This document shows positions 5,939 through 6,127 of a stretch of DNA of 6,127 bases, in pieces. Every line of letters begins with the position of its first letter. The stretch's first letter is position 1. The position numbers were made by a program, and so were the translations under genes. Where the stretch lies: assembly GCA_046546235.1 (NCBI GenBank), contig JBKGYG010000078.1:1-6127 (forward strand), written 5' to 3'. This DNA is from JBKGYG01 sp046546235. Lineage in GTDB: Bacteria; Bacillota; Clostridia; Lachnospirales; DSM-24629. The notes below the pieces were generated by a model, which saw only the letters and a list, made by a program, of their open reading frames with translations, was not told the DNA's origin and made no database searches.

Positions 5939-6127
5939 ATAAACAAATTTACCCAAAAATACAATAACAAAAACATTAACATAAAAATAGCTAAGTCACC
6001 CTTACGTATGTGCCCCTTAGGGGCACATGTAGACCATCAGGAAGGACTCGTCACTGGAATTGCTTTTGGCTCTAGCGTGGACATGGTCTTTGTTCCTAAT
6101 GATGATGGTTATATTCGTGTTCAGAGT
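5939..6127 (+). CDS. Galactokinase/galacturonokinase-like GHMP sugar kinase, 3' partial, start unusual
   Basis: The frame is open from 5897 to the window edge and encodes the N-terminal part of a galactokinase-family kinase, which would phosphorylate the anomeric C1 hydroxyl of a sugar with ATP. The segment SPLRMCPLGAHVDHQEG, codons 5996-6046, followed by LVTGIAFG, corresponds to the galactokinase signature GRVNLIGEHTDYNDGFV. Glu of GEH is replaced by Ala and DY by DH, a form I recall from plant galacturonokinase. The preceding LINKFTQKYNN...IKIAKSPLR fits the usual short N-terminal region. No ATG, GTG or TTG occurs in frame between the stop at 5894 and Met 6008, which lies inside the motif. 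ATA 5939, behind AGGA, sits where the start is expected. The gene may use a rare start, carry a mutated one, or be decaying. GC content rises sharply from about 6000. The substrate is unknown, and the ATP-binding domain lies outside the window. Confidence 0.65.
   Translation, partial: MNKFTQKYNNKNINIKIAKSPLRMCPLGAHVDHQEGLVTGIAFGSSVDMVFVPNDDGYIRVQS
6008..6028. repeat. Perfect 10-bp inverted repeat inside the kinase signature
   Basis: The left arm ATGTGCCCCT (6008-6017) and right arm AGGGGCACAT (6019-6028) are exact reverse complements around one central T. As RNA this can form a nine-pair GC-rich stem with a three-base loop. It lies across the codons for MCPLGAH. No T-tract follows, so it is not a standard terminator. 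It may simply result from codon choice. Confidence 0.6.

Noticed and set aside
6008..6028. The GC-rich inverted repeat as a rho-independent terminator for the operon.
   Set aside because: No T-tract follows on either side, and it lies inside a frame encoding a conserved kinase motif.

Overview
The window is very AT-rich and all its genes lie on the plus strand, tightly packed, with purine-rich Shine-Dalgarno sites and alternative TTG and GTG starts. This suggests a low-GC, Firmicutes-type genome (possibly clostridial). That is inference from composition and gene style; no taxonomic marker such as rRNA is present.

Positions 1-5876 are one directional gene block for making and using the nucleotide sugar dTDP-4-acetamido-4,6-dideoxy-D-galactose (dTDP-Fuc4NAc), known best from enterobacterial common antigen (ECA). 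In order: the C-terminal part of a WecF-type Fuc4NAc transferase (1-692, 5' end outside the window), a WecD-type GNAT acetyltransferase (711-1403), a WecE-type PLP aminotransferase (1407-2576), a Wzx-type flippase (2551-3885), glucose-1-phosphate thymidylyltransferase RfbA (3848-4717) and dTDP-glucose 4,6-dehydratase RfbB (4767-5876). Two joins overlap, two are very short gaps, and one is a 49-base gap, so co-transcription is likely.

Together these encode a complete route: RfbA makes dTDP-glucose, RfbB converts it to dTDP-4-keto-6-deoxyglucose, WecE aminates C4 to give dTDP-Fuc4N, and WecD acetylates it to dTDP-Fuc4NAc. WecF transfers Fuc4NAc to a lipid-linked glycan, and Wzx moves a lipid-linked oligosaccharide across the membrane. 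The contiguous order wecD-wecE-wzx is the same as in the E. coli ECA cluster, although this flippase does not look like WzxE.

After RfbB comes a 62-base gap (5877-5938) with a consensus extended -10 promoter. It is followed by the start of a galactokinase/galacturonokinase-like GHMP sugar kinase (about 5939 to the window end). This reading frame was found by hand translation. It has no ATG, GTG or TTG start before its conserved sugar-binding motif, and its GC content rises sharply at about 6000. These features make the right edge the most unusual part of the window. I see no RNA genes, CRISPR arrays, insertion sequences or evident rho-independent terminators.
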